Assembly (NCBI GenBank): GCA_047974375.1
Contig: JBKECF010000004.1
Span: forward strand, 1 to 64,000
Length of the DNA stretch: 64,000 nucleotides
Source of the DNA: JBKECF01 sp047974375
GTDB lineage: Bacteria > Bacillota > Clostridia > Lachnospirales > CAMZNU01
Direction: 5' to 3'
Below, piece after piece: positions 1 through 8,120 of this stretch. The stretch's first letter is position 1; every line of letters begins with the position of its first letter. The notes beneath the pieces are model-generated. The model saw only the letters and a list, made by a program, of their open reading frames with translations, was not told where the DNA came from and did no database searches. Position numbers and translations under genes: made by a program.

Positions 1-113
1 AAGTGACGATGCGCCTATGTAAAACACCCGTTCCCATACCGAACACGATGGTTAAGACATAGACGGCCGATGGTACTTGTTGGGTAACTGACTGGGAGAG
101 TAGGTGGTTGCTT
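1..113 (+). rRNA. rrf: 5S ribosomal RNA
   Basis: The conserved 5S core (CCCGTTCCCATACCGAACAC at 28-47, then CCGATGGTACT and GGGAGAGTAGG) is present. The first seven bases (AAGTGAC) pair with 107-113, so the molecule appears essentially complete, although its 5' end lies at the window edge and could extend a base or two upstream. It is followed directly by four tRNA genes, the usual distal part of a clostridial rRNA operon; 16S and 23S would lie upstream of the window. Confidence 0.93.
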
Positions 114-121
114 TATTTTAA

Positions 122-196
122 CGGGGTGTAGCGTAGTTTGGCTAGCGCGCCTGATTTGGGATCAGGAGGTCGCAGGTTCGAATCCTGTCACCCCGA
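122..196 (+). tRNA. tRNA-Pro (anticodon TGG)
   Basis: Cloverleaf with acceptor CGGGGTG/CACCCCG, anticodon loop TTTGGGA with TGG at 157-159, T-arm GGTTCGAATCC and discriminator A196. The terminal CCA is not encoded. Nine bases after the 5S gene, so probably co-transcribed. Confidence 0.95.
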
Positions 197-223
197 TATT
201 GAGCAAGGGTCACCTTGCATTAT

Positions 224-297
<74 letters not shown>

Positions 298-317
298 ATT
301 GTATCAGAATTTACTAT

Positions 318-392
318 GGTGGGTGTAGCTCAGTTGGTTAGAGCACTAGTTTGTGGCACTAGGGGCCGTGGGTTCGAATCCCATCATCCACC
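318..392 (+). tRNA. tRNA-His (anticodon GTG)
   Basis: Acceptor GTGGGTG/CATCCAC with one G-U pair, preceded by the histidine-specific G-1 (G318) facing C392. Anticodon loop TTGTGGC with GTG at 353-355. No encoded CCA. Confidence 0.94.
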
Positions 393-407
393 CTTATACA
401 ATATCAT

Positions 408-480
408 GGATCACTAGCTCAGTTGGTAGAGCATCAGACTTTTAATCTGGGTGTCCCGGGTTCGAGCCCCGGGTGGTTCA
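408..480 (+). tRNA. tRNA-Lys (anticodon TTT)
   Basis: Acceptor GGATCAC/GTGGTTC with G-U pairs, anticodon loop CTTTTAA with TTT at 441-443, strong T-stem CCGGG/CCCGG, discriminator A480. Last gene of the rRNA/tRNA transcript. Confidence 0.95.
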
Positions 481-486
481 CTATTT

Positions 487-514
487 AAAAAGAGACTATG
501 TCTCTTTTTTTTTT
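487..514 (+). terminator. rRNA/tRNA operon terminator
   Basis: The stem AAAAGAGAC / GTCTCTTTT with a TAT loop is followed by an uninterrupted T-run, a strong intrinsic terminator seven bases after tRNA-Lys. Confidence 0.9.
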
Positions 515-520
515 GCTTTT

Positions 521-549
521 TTGACAAAATATTAAAAAGATACTAATAT
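521..549 (+). promoter_or_regulatory. Promoter of the SEDS-family gene
   Basis: Perfect -35 TTGACA at 521-526, 17-base spacer, -10 TAATAT at 544-549. A transcript would start near 556, about 30 bases before the probable start codon at 589. Confidence 0.85.
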
Positions 550-588
550 AAGTAGGCTTAGTTTAATAAGATGAAGGGTGGGATGAAC

Positions 589-2049
589 ATGAGTAGTTAT
601 ATATTCGCTTTAATAAGCATAGTATTTATACTAAATACAATTTTTGCAGGCTTGCAGGAGAAGGATAATTCTAAGCCTGTATTCATACAGGTTTATTTAA
701 TAATAATATTTCACTGTATAAGCTTTTTTATATTGTATAAGTCCAATGGAATAATGGCTTTTTACTTTGCTGCATTAAGTTTGTTTTTTTTAATAGGCTT
801 TAAATTAATAACTAACTGGGTCTATGAGTTTTCTGATAGGAGTATAAGCAATACTGTTTTATTTCTAATGGATATAAGTTTAGTTGTATTATATAGGCTA
901 AATCAAAATGAAGCATTTAAACAACTTATTTGGTTTTTTATAGGCACTGTTGTACTAACTTTTTTACCTCTTTTCTTTAATATATTCTCAAAATTGTTTA
1001 CAAATTTAAAGGGAATAATTGAAGTTATGTTGGTTTTTCTTCTTATTTTATTGTTGTTTTCTCCTTATTTAATGGGGACGAAGACACATGGTGCTTACAA
1101 TTGGATAAGTATTTTTAATGTGAATATTCAGCCTTCAGAGTTTTGTAAATTTATTTTTATATTTTATTTAGCTTTAGCCTTTAATAGGAGGCCTAGTTTG
1201 GTTAATTTGGTGATACCATCTGTAGTAGGTGCTACTTCTGTATTTATTTTAGTTAGCCAAAATGATTTAGGTGGAGCTCTTATGTTTTTTGTACTATATT
1301 TACTTATGATGCTTTCTGGTACAAATTACTGGTTTATTTTTATTGCTTTAATAACAGCTGCTGCAGGTAGTGTTTACTTTTTATATAGTAGTTTTTCTCA
1401 TGTAAGTGCTCGTGTGGAGGTATGGAAAAATCCGTTAATAGACCCAAATGGTAGTAGTTACCAAATTGTCCAATCTTTATTTGCCATAGGTAATGGTGCT
1501 TTTGGTACAGGTCTGGGCAAGGGTATGCCCTATGTTATACCTGTTGCTACTAGCGATTTTATTTTTTCTTCTATTTGTGAAGAATTCGGTGGAATATTTG
1601 CTATATGTGTTATTATGCTTATATTTACGATTTTTGCCAGGAGTTGCTATATAGCTAAAAGAAGTCGTAAAAGGTATCTTATGCTTATGTGTGTTGGCGT
1701 AGGTACAGTTATAGCTTTTCAAAGCTTTCTTATAATAGGCGGAGTTAGTAATTTTATACCCATTACTGGTGTAACTCTTCCTTTAGTAAGCTATGGCGGT
1801 TCATCTGCTGTTGTTTCTGTTGTAATGATGGGATTTGTATTATATGCTTCTGAATATAATTATAAAATAAGCTATGAGCCTGAAAGTGCTATGGAATACA
1901 TGGATGAAAAGACCAATAGGACTATAAATATTATTTTTGTATTAATGTTTTTTATTTTTATTGCTCTGATTTTTTATTTAGCAAATTACATTTTTATAGA
2001 AGCGCCAGACTTTATAAAAAATACATTGAACCCTAGATATATTTATTAA
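589..2049 (+). CDS. SEDS-family (FtsW/RodA/SpoVE) peptidoglycan polymerase-like protein
   Basis: Integral membrane protein of 486 residues with about 10-12 hydrophobic helices. SEDS signatures are clear: QPSEFCKF near residue 181, QNDLGGALMFF near 225, a DFIFSSICEEFGG stretch, and the hallmark TLPLVSYGGSS near residue 400. Family members polymerise glycan strands from lipid II with a partner class B penicillin-binding protein. About 90 extra hydrophobic residues precede the usual core, and no penicillin-binding protein gene is adjacent, so the division or elongation role is open. The longest frame opens at ATG 571, but the purine block AAGGGTGGG at 574-582 sits six bases before ATG 589, so I use 589. 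A consensus promoter lies just upstream and a C8/G8 hairpin just downstream. Confidence 0.9.
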   Translation: MSSYIFALISIVFILNTIFAGLQEKDNSKPVFIQVYLIIIFHCISFFILYKSNGIMAFYFAALSLFFLIGFKLITNWVYEFSDRSISNTVLFLMDISLVVLYRLNQNEAFKQLIWFFIGTVVLTFLPLFFNIFSKLFTNLKGIIEVMLVFLLILLLFSPYLMGTKTHGAYNWISIFNVNIQPSEFCKFIFIFYLALAFNRRPSLVNLVIPSVVGATSVFILVSQNDLGGALMFFVLYLLMMLSGTNYWFIFIALITAAAGSVYFLYSSFSHVSARVEVWKNPLIDPNGSSYQIVQSLFAIGNGAFGTGLGKGMPYVIPVATSDFIFSSICEEFGGIFAICVIMLIFTIFARSCYIAKRSRKRYLMLMCVGVGTVIAFQSFLIIGGVSNFIPITGVTLPLVSYGGSSAVVSVVMMGFVLYASEYNYKISYEPESAMEYMDEKTNRTINIIFVLMFFIFIALIFYLANYIFIEAPDFIKNTLNPRYIY

Positions 2050-2064
2050 TACTTAGGATTAAAT

Positions 2065-2104
2065 AACCCCCCCCTTGGAGTGACGCCAATGGGGGGGGTA
2101 TTTT
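2065..2104. terminator. Bidirectional terminator with C8/G8 stem
   Basis: Eight C residues (2067-2074) plus TTGG pair with CCAA (2086-2089) and eight G residues (2091-2098), with one bulged T. T-rich sequence lies on one side and A-rich on the other, between two convergent genes. The homopolymeric G/C arms are striking in an AT-rich background. Confidence 0.8.
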
Positions 2105-2552
2105 AGTATATTTCATAGACTTGAAAGCTAAAGACTGTTTCTGGACTTTCTAAAATATTTGCTGTGGATGAATCGTCTAAGCCTATTGATAAAATGGTTG
2201 TATTGGTTTCTGTTGCTTCTACAATAGTAATAAGTTCTTCATCGAAAGAGGCAACGCCTAAAGTGTCGTTACTAAAAAGTAAGTTGTAGTAAAAGCCGTT
2301 AATGGGCTTATCACTTGTATTAGTATAAGTGATGTGGATTTCTATGTTATCTGTAGTAGTAACAATGTCGTCTACAACTATGTTTACACCCTGTTTGTCG
2401 GCGTAGGTTGCATTTAGAGTATCTCGCTGGGTAGTAAGGTATTCCTTTTCTTTTTCCAATGATTTTATGTCTTCTTTTAAAGTCTTTACTTTACTATTGC
2501 AGCTGGTAAGGCTTAATAGGATTATTATAAGTACAAAAAAATTATTTTTCAT
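2103..2552 (-). CDS. Small lipoprotein with coiled-coil N-terminus
   Basis: 149 residues. A lipoprotein signal peptide (MKNNFFVLIIILLSLTSC) ends in a lipobox with Cys18, followed by a heptad-like charged segment (residues 20-45) and a C-terminal domain rich in beta-strand residues (IEIHITYTNTSD), the pattern of small FxLYD/DUF-type extracellular lipoproteins. The predicted product is anchored on the outer face of the membrane. It has the same layout as the lipoprotein at 5390-5875 (lipobox, coiled coil, beta domain), so the two may be distant paralogues. No function is recognised. It stands alone, convergent with the SEDS gene. Confidence 0.75.
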   Translation of the reverse strand: MKNNFFVLIIILLSLTSCNSKVKTLKEDIKSLEKEKEYLTTQRDTLNATYADKQGVNIVVDDIVTTTDNIEIHITYTNTSDKPINGFYYNLLFSNDTLGVASFDEELITIVEATETNTTILSIGLDDSSTANILESPETVFSFQVYEIY

Positions 2553-2697
2553 TTTATTCTCTTTCTTTGTATTTTATTTTAAATTCTTTTCTAATGATAT
2601 CAGTTTTTAACATTTATGTCGATACAATGGCAATGGAATTTATATAATTGTGAAATTCCTATTTTTGTGCTTTAATTGTTCTAGGGATATTTTTATT

Positions 2698-2799
2698 GGT
2701 AAGAATTAGACCCCCACCTCAAGTATATATAAGTGGCGGGACTGTCTAATTCGCCGTTCAGTTGGGGTACAAGCCCCGCTGACGGATAGGTCTATTGAC
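2698..2799 (+). repeat. R1 palindromic repeat, copy A (full length)
   Basis: Starts GGTAAGAATTAGACC and ends GGATAGGTCTATTGAC, like the other R1 copies at 27406, 50488 (reverse), 55592 (reverse, deleted) and 59204. It holds hairpin I (AATTAGAC paired with GTCTAATT, extended by C-rich/G-rich arms) and hairpin II (CAGTTGGGG, loop TACAAG, CCCCGCTG). It ends 15 bases before the ATG of the next gene, just ahead of the AAAGGAG ribosome binding site, so it would lie in the 5' leader. Confidence 0.85.
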
Positions 2800-2814
2800 T
2801 CTAAAGGAGATTTT

Positions 2815-3054
2815 ATGAAGAAAAAAAAGGATGAAGAATTTTTACTTAAAAAAGATAAAGAAGCTTGTGCTTTACTTTTACAAAATTATTTTTTAGAAAA
2901 TTTTGACCATTCTTTAAGTGGATTGCAATCCGATATTCTAGTGGATTTTATTGGTGAAAACATGGGCAAGTATTTTTACAATAAAGGTGTAGAAGATGCA
3001 ATTATTGCCATAAAAGATAAAGCTGACGATTTATATTTATTAATGAAAGATTAA
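2815..3054 (+). CDS. DUF2164 family protein
   Basis: 79 residues, soluble, strongly charged N-terminus. The segment with a DILVDFIGENMGKYFYNKG core followed by VEDAIIAIKDKADDLY fits the DUF2164 pattern (FYNxxVxDA motif after a conserved helix). The family has no assigned biochemical function. The ribosome binding site AAAGGAG is seven bases from ATG. The stop is 34 bases before araD and the genes are probably co-transcribed; repeat R1-A forms the leader. Confidence 0.7.
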   Translation: MKKKKDEEFLLKKDKEACALLLQNYFLENFDHSLSGLQSDILVDFIGENMGKYFYNKGVEDAIIAIKDKADDLYLLMKD

Positions 3055-3088
3055 CTTTTATAGAATTATATTGTCTACAGGAGGACAT

Positions 3089-3769
3089 ATGTTAGAAAAG
3101 CTAAAAGAAGAAGTATACAAAGCAAATATGGAGTTAAAAGAAAATGGTTTAGTTATATGTACTTGGGGCAATGTAAGCGGTATAGATAGAGAAAAAAATT
3201 TAGTAGTAATAAAGCCTAGTGGCGTGGAATATAATGAGATGAAAGTAAGTGATATGGTAGTTGTAGATTTGGATGGTAATGTAGTTGAGGGTAATTTAAA
3301 GCCATCATCTGACACAAAAACCCATTTAATTTTATATAAAAATTTTGATATAGGTGGAGTTGTACATACCCATTCTACCATGGCTACAAGTTTTGCCCAA
3401 AGCGGAAATAGTTTGCCACCTTTAGGTACTACACATAGCGATTATTTTTATGGGGATGTACCATGTACTAGAACATTAACTAAGGAAGAAGTAAATGAGG
3501 ATTACGAGGGCAATACAGGTCATGTAATTGTTGAGCGTTTTAATGATATTGACCCAAAAGCTGTGCCGGCGGTATTAGTAAATGAGCATGCGCCTTTTAC
3601 TTGGGGTAAAAATGCAAAAGAGGCGGTATATCACAGCATAGTTTTAGAAGAAGTTGCCAAAATGGCATTTTACACTTTATCATTAAACAAAAGCTCGAGA
3701 ATAAACCAACACATATTAGATAAACATTATTTTAGAAAACATGGGGCTAATAGTTATTACGGACAGTAG
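3089..3769 (+). CDS. araD: L-ribulose-5-phosphate 4-epimerase
   Basis: 226 residues, the normal size of AraD (EC 5.1.3.4), which interconverts L-ribulose-5-phosphate and D-xylulose-5-phosphate using a divalent metal. Visible motifs: TWGNVSG (25-31), KPSG (43-46), SSDT with Asp75, metal ligands HTH (93-95) and His167, Asp118 in TTHSDYFYGD, and the C-terminal YYGQ with Tyr224 corresponding to the catalytic tyrosine of the E. coli enzyme. These choose AraD over fuculose-phosphate aldolase. The frame is open from TTG 3071, but AGGAGG at 3079-3084 fixes ATG 3089 as start. No araA or araB lies nearby, so it may act in a general pentose branch. Confidence 0.93.
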   Translation: MLEKLKEEVYKANMELKENGLVICTWGNVSGIDREKNLVVIKPSGVEYNEMKVSDMVVVDLDGNVVEGNLKPSSDTKTHLILYKNFDIGGVVHTHSTMATSFAQSGNSLPPLGTTHSDYFYGDVPCTRTLTKEEVNEDYEGNTGHVIVERFNDIDPKAVPAVLVNEHAPFTWGKNAKEAVYHSIVLEEVAKMAFYTLSLNKSSRINQHILDKHYFRKHGANSYYGQ

Positions 3770-3789
3770 CTATGGTCTAAGAGGATATT

Positions 3790-5379
3790 ATGGGGAAAAG
3801 TATATTAAAACAAGCTAGTATTTTAGTTTTTGCTAGTTTTTTAGTACGTTTTATGGGCTTCTTATATAGAATACCTTTAACTCGTATGTTAGGCGATACA
3901 GGAAATAGTTATTATAGTTCAGGTTATTATTTTTATACATTTTTTTTAGTAATGTCATCTGCTGGATTGCCGGCAGCAATTGCAAAAATGGTTGCCGCAA
4001 GAAATGTAGAGAAGAAGTATAGGGAAAGCCATAAAATATTTAAAATTTCCTTGGCATTTGCAGCTGTTACAGGTACAGCAAGTATGTTTATTTTATGGAA
4101 TTTTGCCGATGTTTTAGCTAATTCCATTAAAATTCCAGAAAGTGCCATTGTAATAAAGACCTTAGCACCAACGGTATTATTAGTTAGTATAATGGCTTGT
4201 TATAGGGGATATTTTCAAGGTATGAAAACTACAGGACCCACAGCTGTTTCCCAAATAATCGAGCAGATATTTAATGCTATTTTTAGTGTATTAATGGCAT
4301 ATGTTCTTGTAGATAAAGGCTTGGAATATGGTGCGGCTGGAGGCACATCAGGTACGGGAATAGGGGCATTGTGTGGACTTATTACCATAGTAGCCATTTA
4401 TTTTATAAATAGAAATGCAATAATAAAAAGAACTGAATTTAATGATGTGTCCACACTATCTACTATGTATTTACTTAAGGAACTAGTGTTTACGGCTATT
4501 CCTATTATTGCAGGGACAGCTATATTTAGCATAACAAATATAATAGACATGCGTATGGTTATGAGCCGATTACTGGCCTCTGGTGCTTTTTCGTACAACG
4601 ATGCAACGGAACTTTATGGCCAACTGTCTGGAAAATACACTGTATTGGTAACTTTGCCTGTAAGTATATCCACAGGAATAGCCACAGCCAGCATACCGAA
4701 TATCTCAGCACTTAAAAAAGGACGTAAATATAAGGAGCTAAACGAAAAAATTAATTCATTAGTAAAATCAACTATGATAATATGCGTGCCTGCAGCTTTT
4801 GGTATAGGTATATTAGCTGATCCCATATTATTTTTATTATTTCCTACAACGCCGGAAGGTGGAGTTTTATTAAGGTTTGGCTCATTGTCTATTATATTTT
4901 TATCGTTGTGTCAAATATTAACAGGAGTTCTACAAGGTTTTGGGAAAATACGAGTTCCTGTTGTATCTGCTATTTGTGGGGCTGTAGTAAAAATTCTATT
5001 AAGCTATGTATTAATTGCTATACCTTCAATAAATATTGTAGGGGCTATAGTAAGCACAATATTTTGTTATTTAGTTGCATCTTCCTTAAATTATTATTTT
5101 CTTAAATTGTGTATACCAACTAAATTACGTTATAGAAGTATATTTAAAAAACCTATTATTGCTTCTATAGCTATGTCTATTGTTGTGCTTATAGTTTATA
5201 ATTTAACTATTTTAATAGGTGGTATGAATTGGACTGTAAATGCAATTGCTGTAACACTAGGCGTTGTACTAGGTGGGGGAACATATTTTATTACACTTAT
5301 AAAAATAAGAGGTATTTCGGAAAGGGATTTAAGTAGTATTCCCTTTGTAAGTAAAATTTTAATAAAATTTATGAAGTAG
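3790..5379 (+). CDS. MurJ/SpoVB-like polysaccharide flippase (MOP superfamily)
   Basis: 529 residues with about 14 membrane helices. The N-terminus (SILKQASILVFASFLVRFMG, then FLYRIPLTRMLGDTGNSYY) and the central CYRGYFQGMKTTGPTAVSQI stretch are characteristic of the SpoVB/MurJ branch of clostridial polysaccharide flippases, which move lipid-linked cell-wall or polysaccharide precursors across the membrane. It begins 20 bases after araD with a GAGG-type ribosome binding site and is followed 10 bases later by a lipoprotein gene, suggesting one operon. Which lipid-linked substrate is moved cannot be told. Confidence 0.9.
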   Translation: MGKSILKQASILVFASFLVRFMGFLYRIPLTRMLGDTGNSYYSSGYYFYTFFLVMSSAGLPAAIAKMVAARNVEKKYRESHKIFKISLAFAAVTGTASMFILWNFADVLANSIKIPESAIVIKTLAPTVLLVSIMACYRGYFQGMKTTGPTAVSQIIEQIFNAIFSVLMAYVLVDKGLEYGAAGGTSGTGIGALCGLITIVAIYFINRNAIIKRTEFNDVSTLSTMYLLKELVFTAIPIIAGTAIFSITNIIDMRMVMSRLLASGAFSYNDATELYGQLSGKYTVLVTLPVSISTGIATASIPNISALKKGRKYKELNEKINSLVKSTMIICVPAAFGIGILADPILFLLFPTTPEGGVLLRFGSLSIIFLSLCQILTGVLQGFGKIRVPVVSAICGAVVKILLSYVLIAIPSINIVGAIVSTIFCYLVASSLNYYFLKLCIPTKLRYRSIFKKPIIASIAMSIVVLIVYNLTILIGGMNWTVNAIAVTLGVVLGGGTYFITLIKIRGISERDLSSIPFVSKILIKFMK

Positions 5380-5389
5380 AGGCGAAAAT

Positions 5390-5875
5390 TTGAGATATTT
5401 AATAATATTTTTAATAGGCTTACTCTTGTCTGGCTGTACTAGTACGGCAGAGAAAATAGCCACTTTGGAAAAAGAAAGAGATGTTTTAAAAACTGAAGTT
5501 AAAAAATTAGAAAGTGAAATTTCAAATTTAAATAGTAAGTTTTTTGAAGAGGACGATGTGAAAGTAGAATTAATAAGAACTTTCTATGATGAAAATGTAG
5601 ACACTTTATTTATACGATTTTCCATAGACAACAATTTAGATACAAAAATAAATAAGGTTTTGGGCGATTATTATTTTTATAATACAGAAGGATACTTTTT
5701 AAAGGTTTTTTCTGGACAGGTTCCCATGGAGTTAAATCCTAATGAAAAAGACGTAGAGTATGTTTTAGAAGTAAATATTGACCCGACAGATGTTATGGAC
5801 GTATATTTTACAGAGCAACAAGATTTAATTTTAGATTTTGTACCAACGGCGATTTATCATGAAGGTAAAGAATAA
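5390..5875 (+). CDS. Small coiled-coil lipoprotein
   Basis: 161 residues, TTG start with GAGGCG five bases upstream. The signal peptide MRYLIIFLIGLLLSGC carries lipobox LSGC (Cys16). Residues 20-48 form heptads of Leu/Ile/Val with Glu/Lys (a coiled coil), followed by a beta-rich domain (VELIRTFYDENVDTLFIRFS). The design matches the lipoprotein at 2103-2552. It is ten bases downstream of the flippase and probably in its operon. Function not recognised; anchored outside the membrane. Confidence 0.78.
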   Translation: MRYLIIFLIGLLLSGCTSTAEKIATLEKERDVLKTEVKKLESEISNLNSKFFEEDDVKVELIRTFYDENVDTLFIRFSIDNNLDTKINKVLGDYYFYNTEGYFLKVFSGQVPMELNPNEKDVEYVLEVNIDPTDVMDVYFTEQQDLILDFVPTAIYHEGKE

Positions 5876-5965
5876 AAAAACAAGATGGAAGAATGCGAAT
5901 TTTATATTTTTTTAAAAAATCAGCATTATTTTTTATAATTAAGTTGTTTAAAATTATAAAAGTGA

Positions 5966-5994
5966 TTGCGTTTTTTTTTTTTTTTTGATAGAAT
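5966..5994 (+). promoter_or_regulatory. Promoter with homopolymeric T spacer (candidate phase-variable)
   Basis: -35 TTGCGT at 5966-5971 and -10 TAGAAT at 5989-5994 are exactly 17 bases apart. The spacer is 15 T residues plus GA, part of a 16-T run (5971-5986). Gain or loss of T by slippage would change the spacer length. It lies about 90 bases upstream of the thioredoxin-like gene. Confidence 0.6.
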
Positions 5995-6080
5995 ATGTTT
6001 ACAATGATGATTTTAGAAATTATTGTAACTGCATATGAAAATAAAAGTTGACTTTTAAGGTTAATAAGAATAGTGGTGAT

Positions 6081-6554
6081 ATGGAAAAAGATAAATACAA
6101 AATTATAGTTGGACTATTAGTAGTTATATTAATTACCATGGTGCTGTTAATAGTAGGTCGTTTTTTAATATTAGAGAATAAAGAAATGAGTCAATATTTA
6201 AATGATACAGAGGGTTTTGTAAGAGTGGAAGTTAACGAACTAAAAGAAATGATTAGTAGTGGAAGTGAGTTTATTCTTTATATTGGAAGAGCTACATGTC
6301 CTTGGTGCAGGGCTTTTGTAAAGGACTTGAAATTTATTAGCTGGGAAGATGAACTGACTATATATTATCTAGATAGTGAAAATACAGGTGTGGATAATGA
6401 GTTGGCAGAATTTAGAGAGCTTTATAATATTGAATATGTACCATCGATGATATATTTTAGTGACACAATTGCAAAAGCTTTAGATATTGATGTTACATCG
6501 CAGAATTATAGTAAATATGTTTTAAAGGCAAGGTTAGAAGAAACTAAAAGGTAA
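6081..6554 (+). CDS. Membrane-anchored thioredoxin-like protein (CPWC)
   Basis: 157 residues from ATG 6081, preferred over the upstream TTG 6048 because GGTG precedes it and the protein then starts with a normal signal anchor (residues 7-30). The outer domain has a thioredoxin fold: EFILYIGRATCPWCRAF with active-site Cys73 and Cys76, and a cis-proline in VPS (Pro121). The layout resembles bacteriocin-accessory or PedC-like extracytoplasmic thiol oxidoreductases, but no bacteriocin genes are adjacent. Likely a thiol-disulfide enzyme acting outside the membrane. It is controlled by the T-run promoter and is followed by a secreted-protein pseudogene. Confidence 0.82.
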   Translation: MEKDKYKIIVGLLVVILITMVLLIVGRFLILENKEMSQYLNDTEGFVRVEVNELKEMISSGSEFILYIGRATCPWCRAFVKDLKFISWEDELTIYYLDSENTGVDNELAEFRELYNIEYVPSMIYFSDTIAKALDIDVTSQNYSKYVLKARLEETKR

Positions 6555-6619
6555 GGCCAACATGTTTTTGGTTATTTTATAACATGATATATTATAGTTT
6601 TAAATAGTGAGGTGTTTAT

Positions 6620-7207
6620 ATGAGGAATAGAATTTTTGTATTAATATTATTGGTATTGTTAACAGCTGGTTTTTGTATACCTGTTCTTGCCAATTATGAA
6701 AAAAAAGCAAATAGCTCATTGGAAGAATATGCAGATATGTATGGCGAATATAAAGATATTTATGGTGTAGAGTAAGCTTATTATCAGGCTATTGAAAACA
6801 AGGATATTAAAAAGCAAGAGGAATTGTTATCTATAGCTGAAAGAACTTTGGAAAAAGAAATTGAAATGTCATCCAGAAACATGCGAATCAATCCAGATAT
6901 AGCTGATGCAATAAGGTATTATGGAACTTACATAAAGTCATCTGATTGGATTAATCGTTCGGGCGTTATTTCTTTAAGTATTAATCCGAAAGGCATTAAT
7001 TCTGTGAAGGATGCTTGGAATAACTTAGAAAAAGAAAGGGCATGGGGTGCTATTTACGCTGCTCATTATAGAGATTCAAAATGGAGAAATACAAGTGTTA
7101 TGAAAAAACAGTTTTATTGTCATGCAAGATTGTTTTATTCATCATTTAAGCAACCATGGAATCTTGAGCCTCATAAAACAAGCATAGACCCTATAAGGTG
7201 CAATTGA
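6620..7207 (+). pseudogene. DUF2599-like secreted protein, interrupted by an in-frame TAA
   Basis: The reading frame opens at ATG 6620 (GAGGTG upstream) with a signal peptide ending near VLAN, runs 51 codons and stops at TAA 6773-6775. The same frame continues without frameshift (AYYQAIENKDIKKQEELL) to 7207. The distal part has the DUF2599-type C-terminus: KKQFYCHARLFYSSF, then WNLEP and a terminal CN. A single nonsense mutation is the simplest reading, making this a recent pseudogene. A TTG at 6824 preceded by AGAGG could restart translation, but that product lacks the signal peptide. Family assignment is from motif memory. Confidence 0.7.
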
Positions 7208-7211
7208 TATT

Positions 7212-7577
7212 ATGGAAATTACTTGTTCGGAATTGGCTATAGAGGCCCTAGAAGGGGAAATGCCAAAGTACATACTATTAAATGTATGCACTTTATTAGC
7301 AATCGTTATAAATGCTATTGTGTCAATAAACTTATCCGTTAAAAGGTTAAGGGTTCAATCTTTTATTTTAATATTTACAAATGTATTTTTACTAGGTTCT
7401 TCATTGTTTTTGCTTTTTTTAACAGTAGTATTTTATGATTCCTGGGTAGGGCTAGTTGGCGTTACAGATAAATCTGTTGATTTTGTAACAGATATGTGGA
7501 CAGCTACTGCTATTATTTTATTTGGGAGTATAGTTGCTATTATAGCAATAGAAATACGGAGGAAATTAGCTAGGTAA
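7212..7577 (+). CDS. Small membrane protein of unknown function
   Basis: 121 residues with three hydrophobic helices (about 21-40, 50-75 and 94-113) and a short basic C-terminus (EIRRKLAR). It starts four bases after the stop of the broken secreted-protein gene, so it is probably co-transcribed with it and with the thioredoxin-like gene. It has no strong ribosome binding site, which suggests translational coupling to the upstream frame. It is not recognised as a named family; an immunity or accessory protein is conceivable but only a guess. Confidence 0.6.
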   Translation: MEITCSELAIEALEGEMPKYILLNVCTLLAIVINAIVSINLSVKRLRVQSFILIFTNVFLLGSSLFLLFLTVVFYDSWVGLVGVTDKSVDFVTDMWTATAIILFGSIVAIIAIEIRRKLAR

Positions 7578-7717
7578 GGGTAAAGTTACTATCTATGGAA
7601 TATAGAGTTTTATCCGCTGAATAAAATCATAAATGGAAAATATAAGAAAGAGGCTGTCTTGAAATAAAAAATATTCCCTAATCAAAAGGTAATATTTAAA
7701 TACTTTATATAAAAATG

Positions 7718-7748
7718 CAAAAAGAGCGATGGGTTTTCGCTCTTTTTT
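7718..7748 (+). terminator. Intrinsic terminator
   Basis: AAAAGAGCGA (7720-7729) pairs with TCGCTCTTTT (7737-7746) and is followed by T residues. It closes the 6.1-7.6 kb transcript or an old element. Confidence 0.75.
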
Positions 7749-7769
7749 AGATGAAGTTTTGGTCAAGCT

Positions 7770-7852
7770 CTGGTCGTCCCTTTCAGGAACTGCTCGAGTC
7801 TGGTCGAAAGCTTCGATTCCTGCTCTGGTCATAAAGCAAAGCTTTATGACCA
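7770..7852 (+). repeat. R3 hairpin units, three in tandem
   Basis: Units i (7770-7795) and ii (7800-7825) share CTGGTC, six bases, loop TTC, six partly complementary bases, TGCTC. A third unit (7825-7852) has CTGGTC followed by a perfect ATAAAGC / GCTTTAT stem with AAA loop. A further copy with a perfect stem lies reversed at 10109-10134 in front of the uracil permease. Confidence 0.65.
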
Positions 7853-8120
7853 AGGGTTGGGGCAAAGCAACAAGGTTTTTTCTTTGTGCGCCCGACATGG
7901 ATATATTCTAATGGGTGAAAGTCCCTAACATGGGTTAATAGTGCCAAGCGTATAGCTGAAGACAAGCGTGTACATCGTGAGGTGGAATGTGAAGGAAGTC
8001 CTAGGCAAAACTCTGGCCTGACGAACAGAAACTACATATAAGGCAAACACATGCTGGATAAGGTTGCAAAACAAATTGAAATCCAAAACTATTGGGAAGT
8101 GTGTGGTGTAAATGTAGCAG

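Noticed and set aside
2698..2799. R1 as a classical riboswitch or T-box leader
   Set aside because: No T-box, specifier loop or known riboswitch core is visible, and two of five copies lie antisense to the following gene, so a dispersed repeat is the better reading.
7593..7965. Three overlapping short frames on both strands
   Set aside because: They run through terminator, R3 hairpins and the group II intron start; none has a plausible start or family motif.
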